From positions 1-17,225 of the forward strand of contig CAZVYJ010000056.1 in assembly GCA_964631565.1 (NCBI GenBank): a stretch of DNA of 17,225 bases, written 5' to 3'. Under the pieces are notes generated by a model. That model saw only the letters and a program-made list of their open reading frames with translations, did no database searches and was not told where the DNA came from. The first letter of the stretch is position 1. Every line of letters starts with the position of its first letter. Position numbers and translations under genes: made by a program. The stretch comes from CAZVYJ01 sp964631565. GTDB lineage: Bacteria; Planctomycetota; Phycisphaerae; SM23-33. Shown here one piece after another: positions 14,990-17,225 of the stretch.

Positions 14990-15012
14990 GTCGGCTGATT
15001 TTACCAGCCGAC
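14990..15012. repeat. Stem-loop, 8-bp perfect stem
   Basis: GTCGGCTG (14990-14997) pairs with CAGCCGAC (15005-15012) around a 7-nt loop. On the minus strand it is followed by a T-rich stretch (plus 14971-14987 is A-rich), so it could terminate transcription running leftward; on the plus strand no T-run follows. Confidence 0.6.
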
Positions 15013-15134
15013 AGACCGGAATCAGACGCGACGGCCGAGGACTTCTGTTGAAAAAGACATGCAGGCCGTCAGGTTGACCGGCGTTCACGCCTGCCGAAAC
15101 CAGTTTTACCGGCGGGTGGTGCATCGGCGAGCCG

Positions 15135-15153
15135 CCCGTCCCTCAGGGACGGG
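15135..15153. repeat. Perfect GC palindrome, CCCGTCCC-tca-GGGACGGG
   Basis: An 8-bp perfect stem with a 3-nt loop. In style (short GC palindrome in a non-coding gap) it resembles the hairpins of the element at 1387-1511, but the sequence is different. It is possibly a REP-type repeat. Confidence 0.6.
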
Positions 15154-15299
15154 AGCTTAACCTAATCAACAAAAGGGCTTTGCTGGTGCCGGATGCCGAT
15201 TATTCGCCCCTGCTTGCGGGTGGGGGCGAGGCCTACGGGTCATAGAATTCACATGAGCCAACAGAGCAGAATTTTGGGGAAATTGGTCGAAAAGGTCGG

Positions 15300-15327
15300 T
15301 TTACCGATACTGCTGCAGGTGTATACA
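15300..15327 (+). promoter_or_regulatory. Weak candidate promoter for rny
   Basis: TTTACC (15300-15305) and TATACA (15322-15327) are 16 bp apart. Use of this site would give RNase Y a leader of about 210 nt. No better match was seen closer to the gene. Confidence 0.3.
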
Positions 15328-15543
15328 TGCCGTTTTCCGCTGCGCGGCAGCTGTCGGGACGCCCAACATACAGCCGACATGCAACATGGGCTGTTTTCCC
15401 CCGTAACAGGCTCGCTTTAGAAGCAGTTACGTGAAATCTTGACCCGCCCGAACAGGCCGCACCGGCATCGCCGGGCGCGGCGCCGCCTGCATGTATCCGA
15501 CAGGTCGTTCCTTCGCCTCGCCTTGCGTGAAAGGATATAGATC

Positions 15544-17133
15544 ATGTTTGCTCAGTACATGCTTGCAGAATTAGGTCCTTGGGGCCTGGTTGGGGTTATT
15601 GTTGCTGGAATTTTATTTGGATTCTACCTTCGCATAGTGCTCAGCGTTTATCTTGACCGGGCCAAGCAGGAAGCCGCAGCGAAAGAGCTTGCCGCTTCCC
15701 GTGCCGCAGCCGAGGCCGAGGCGCAGAAGATCATCGCACAGGCACAGTCGGAGGCAAAAAGCGAATTCCTGCGTCTTCGGGAGCAGTTCGACAAGGAAAC
15801 CGAGGCGACCCGCCAGGAAATCAAGTCCGAGGAAAAGCGCATCGCCAAGCGCGAGGACCTTATAGACCAGAAGCTCGAAACGCTGAACACCAAGGAACGC
15901 ACGCTGTCCATGGCGGAGAAAGCCGTCAATGAGCGGGAGAAATCCCTCGCCGCCAAGGACAAACACCTCAATGAAGTGATAGCCCAGCAGAAGACCCAGC
16001 TGCTGAAGATCGCCAACCTGTCGATGGACGAGGCGAAGAACCTGCTGCTCGCCCGCGTCGAGAAAGACATGCAGCAGGACATGGCGGCGCTTGTCGAGAA
16101 GCGGCTGGAAGAGGCCCGCGACAAGGCCGAAACCGAGGCCCGTGAAATAATCATCGGCGCCATCCAGCGATATGCCGCCGAGCATACTTCGGAAGCGACG
16201 GTATCGACCGTAGACATTCCGTCGGACGACATGAAGGGCCGTGTAATCGGCCGCGAGGGCCGGAACATCCGCGCGTTCGAGAAGGCCACCGGCGTCGACG
16301 TGATAGTCGACGACACGCCGGGCGTCGTGGTTGTCTCGGCGTTCGACCCGGTCCGCCGCGAGACGGCCCGAAGGGCGCTGGAAAAACTCATCCAGGACGG
16401 ACGAATCCACCCGACGCGAATCGAGGAAGTCGTCGCGAACTGCGAAAAGGAAATCACGAAGGAAATCCAGGAATACGGCAAGCAGGCGACGGTTGAAGCC
16501 AACATTCGAAACCTGCACCCGAAGCTCGTCACGCTGCTGGGCCGGCTGCATTTCCGCACAAGCTACGGCCAGAACGTGCTTCGCCATTCGATGGAAGTGG
16601 CGTACCTGGCCAAGCTGATAGCCGAGGAGCTCGGCCTGAACGGCCAGATAGCCCGCCGGGCCGGCCTGCTGCACGACATCGGCAAGGCCGTCGACCACGA
16701 AGTCGAGGGCGGACACCCGGAAATCGGCGCCGACCTGTGCAAACGCTACGGCGAGAAGGAAGAAGTAATCAACGCAGCCGCAGGCCATCACGGCGACATA
16801 AAGGCGTCCAGCGTTTACACGCCGATAGTGTTGGCCGCCGACGCCATAAGCGCATCCAGGCCTGGCGCCCGCCGCGAGTCGATCGAACGCTACGTCCAGC
16901 GTTTGCAGGCGCTGGAAGCAATCGCGACAAGCTTTGAAGGCGTCCAGACGGCCTACGCCATACAGGCCGGCCGCGAAGTGCGGGTCATCGTCGATGCCGA
17001 AAACGTCGACGATCGCCTGTCAGCCAAGATCGCTCACGACATCGCCAAACGCATCGAGGATGAGATGGAATATCCAGGCGAGGTCAAGGTGACGCTCGTT
17101 CGCGAAGTCCGCTGCGTCGAATACGCCAGATAA
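15544..17133 (+). CDS. rny: Ribonuclease Y (endoribonuclease)
   Basis: This 529-aa protein has the full RNase Y architecture. An N-terminal membrane anchor at about 12-33 (PWGLVGVIVAGILFGFYLRI) is followed by a long charged coiled coil to about 200. The KH domain has V234-I-G-R-E-G-R-N, with GxxG at G236-G239, and the HD domain has LLHDIGKAVDHEVEGGHPE (H377, D378). A C-terminal domain ends in VRCVEYAR. Its length matches the Bacillus enzyme (about 520 aa). It makes the first endonucleolytic cuts in mRNA decay at the membrane and depends on RicT, encoded at 1508-2977, for some targets in Bacillus. The start is supported by AAGGA (15531-15535), 8 nt upstream. The unusually long upstream gap may contain its promoter and leader. 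No terminator is obvious after the stop. Confidence 0.97.
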   Translation: MFAQYMLAELGPWGLVGVIVAGILFGFYLRIVLSVYLDRAKQEAAAKELAASRAAAEAEAQKIIAQAQSEAKSEFLRLREQFDKETEATRQEIKSEEKRIAKREDLIDQKLETLNTKERTLSMAEKAVNEREKSLAAKDKHLNEVIAQQKTQLLKIANLSMDEAKNLLLARVEKDMQQDMAALVEKRLEEARDKAETEAREIIIGAIQRYAAEHTSEATVSTVDIPSDDMKGRVIGREGRNIRAFEKATGVDVIVDDTPGVVVVSAFDPVRRETARRALEKLIQDGRIHPTRIEEVVANCEKEITKEIQEYGKQATVEANIRNLHPKLVTLLGRLHFRTSYGQNVLRHSMEVAYLAKLIAEELGLNGQIARRAGLLHDIGKAVDHEVEGGHPEIGADLCKRYGEKEEVINAAAGHHGDIKASSVYTPIVLAADAISASRPGARRESIERYVQRLQALEAIATSFEGVQTAYAIQAGREVRVIVDAENVDDRLSAKIAHDIAKRIEDEMEYPGEVKVTLVREVRCVEYAR

Positions 17134-17225
17134 CAACAAACATACGAGTTATATATGAGCCGCGACCGTGAGGACATTATGCACTAAGCCTCCCCAAGTA
17201 CGTATCTCTTGCGAGTCTTATAATG

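Larger units (their letters stand above)
14851..15543. other. 693-nt gap before RNase Y with several hairpins, no convincing gene
   Basis: No protein-like frame was found. The segment includes an 8-bp tandem repeat TTCAGATT x2 (14950-14965) and a hairpin with 8-bp stem GTCGGCTG/CAGCCGAC (14990-15012). A GGCG-TTCA-CGCC stem lies at 15080-15091, a perfect 8-bp GC hairpin at 15135-15153, and a CGCCCC/GGGGCG stem at about 15204-15227. Possible promoters are TTGACC-18-TACCAT (14918-14947) and TTTACC-16-TATACA (15300-15327). I compared it by eye with RNase P RNA, tmRNA, SRP RNA and tRNA signatures on the plus strand, and checked the RNase P signature on the minus strand; none fit. It may be a long rny leader, an unrecognised non-coding RNA, or decayed sequence. 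Confidence 0.5.

Noticed and set aside
15253..15420. Small frame of 55 codons (MSQQSRILGKLVEKVGLP...) in the gap before rny
   Set aside because: It has no ribosome site and a composition unlike the neighbours, and its second half is not protein-like. It may be chance, though it would merit ribosome profiling.
14851..15543. Possible RNase P RNA, tmRNA, SRP RNA or tRNA
   Set aside because: I looked for GAGGAAAGTCC, the tmRNA ends, the GGTCAGG...GGAAGCAGC core and tRNA T-arm sequences, and found none.
15613..16791. Minus-strand frame (392 codons) across RNase Y
   Set aside because: Shadow of the rny coiled-coil and KH/HD coding region, with no motifs.
17155..17187. Ten-residue frame MSRDREDIMH after RNase Y
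   Set aside because: Too short, with no ribosome site or supporting context.
17209..17224. TATAAT at the right edge of the window with nearby TTGCGA
   Set aside because: The spacing between them is only 4 bp and the downstream gene is outside the window, so a promoter cannot be judged.

Overview
The window is GC-rich bacterial chromosomal DNA with densely packed, mostly housekeeping-type genes. It looks like a planctomycete, probably an anaerobic Phycisphaerae-type lineage. This is an inference from the gene mix: RicT with RNase Y, MtaA/uroporphyrinogen-decarboxylase-like protein beside a glycoside hydrolase, zinc-ribbon/PH-like protein, short palindromic repeats. No 16S or other marker confirms it.

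Layout from left to right. (1) 1-1390: the last codons of a truncated gene, then a plus-strand zinc-ribbon protein with a C-terminal PH-like region. (2) 1387-1511: a compact palindromic element whose 15-bp perfect terminal inverted repeats hold the stop codons of both convergent neighbours. (3) 1508-2977 minus: a RicT/PSP1 protein with a long basic tail. (4) 2978-3355: a divergent regulatory region with a promoter and a perfect 15-bp palindrome. (5) 3356-9679 plus: a six-hairpin-type glycosidase followed 21 nt later by a MtaA/HemE-like protein (probable operon), then a YkgJ-type cysteine-cluster protein, then mutS, which seems to have its own promoter and almost no leader. (6) 9692-9713: a hairpin between convergent genes. 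(7) 9718-14440, all minus: transcription runs from a MscS-type channel through an unrecognised 172-aa protein, a tiny cysteine-rich two-helix membrane protein, a CoA-disulfide/persulfide-reductase-rhodanese fusion, and a GH43/GH32-superfamily five-bladed propeller protein. (8) 14441-14595: back-to-back promoters. (9) 14596-14850 plus: a dicluster ferredoxin. (10) 14851-15543: about 690 nt without a convincing gene, holding several hairpins. (11) 15544-17133 plus: RNase Y. The last 92 nt hold no recognisable gene.

Three functional themes emerge. RNA turnover: RicT, whose Bacillus counterpart is a partner of RNase Y, and RNase Y itself are in the same window, though not adjacent. Carbohydrate use: two glycosidase-type proteins, one beside a methyltransferase-like HemE-family protein. 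Redox and sulfur chemistry: persulfide reductase-rhodanese, Cys-rich membrane peptide, ferredoxin and Cys-cluster protein. I see no CRISPR array, tRNA, rRNA, phage module or recognisable defence system. The most unusual item is the palindromic element at the shared end of the two convergent genes. The next are the structured gap before RNase Y and the basic-tailed RicT.
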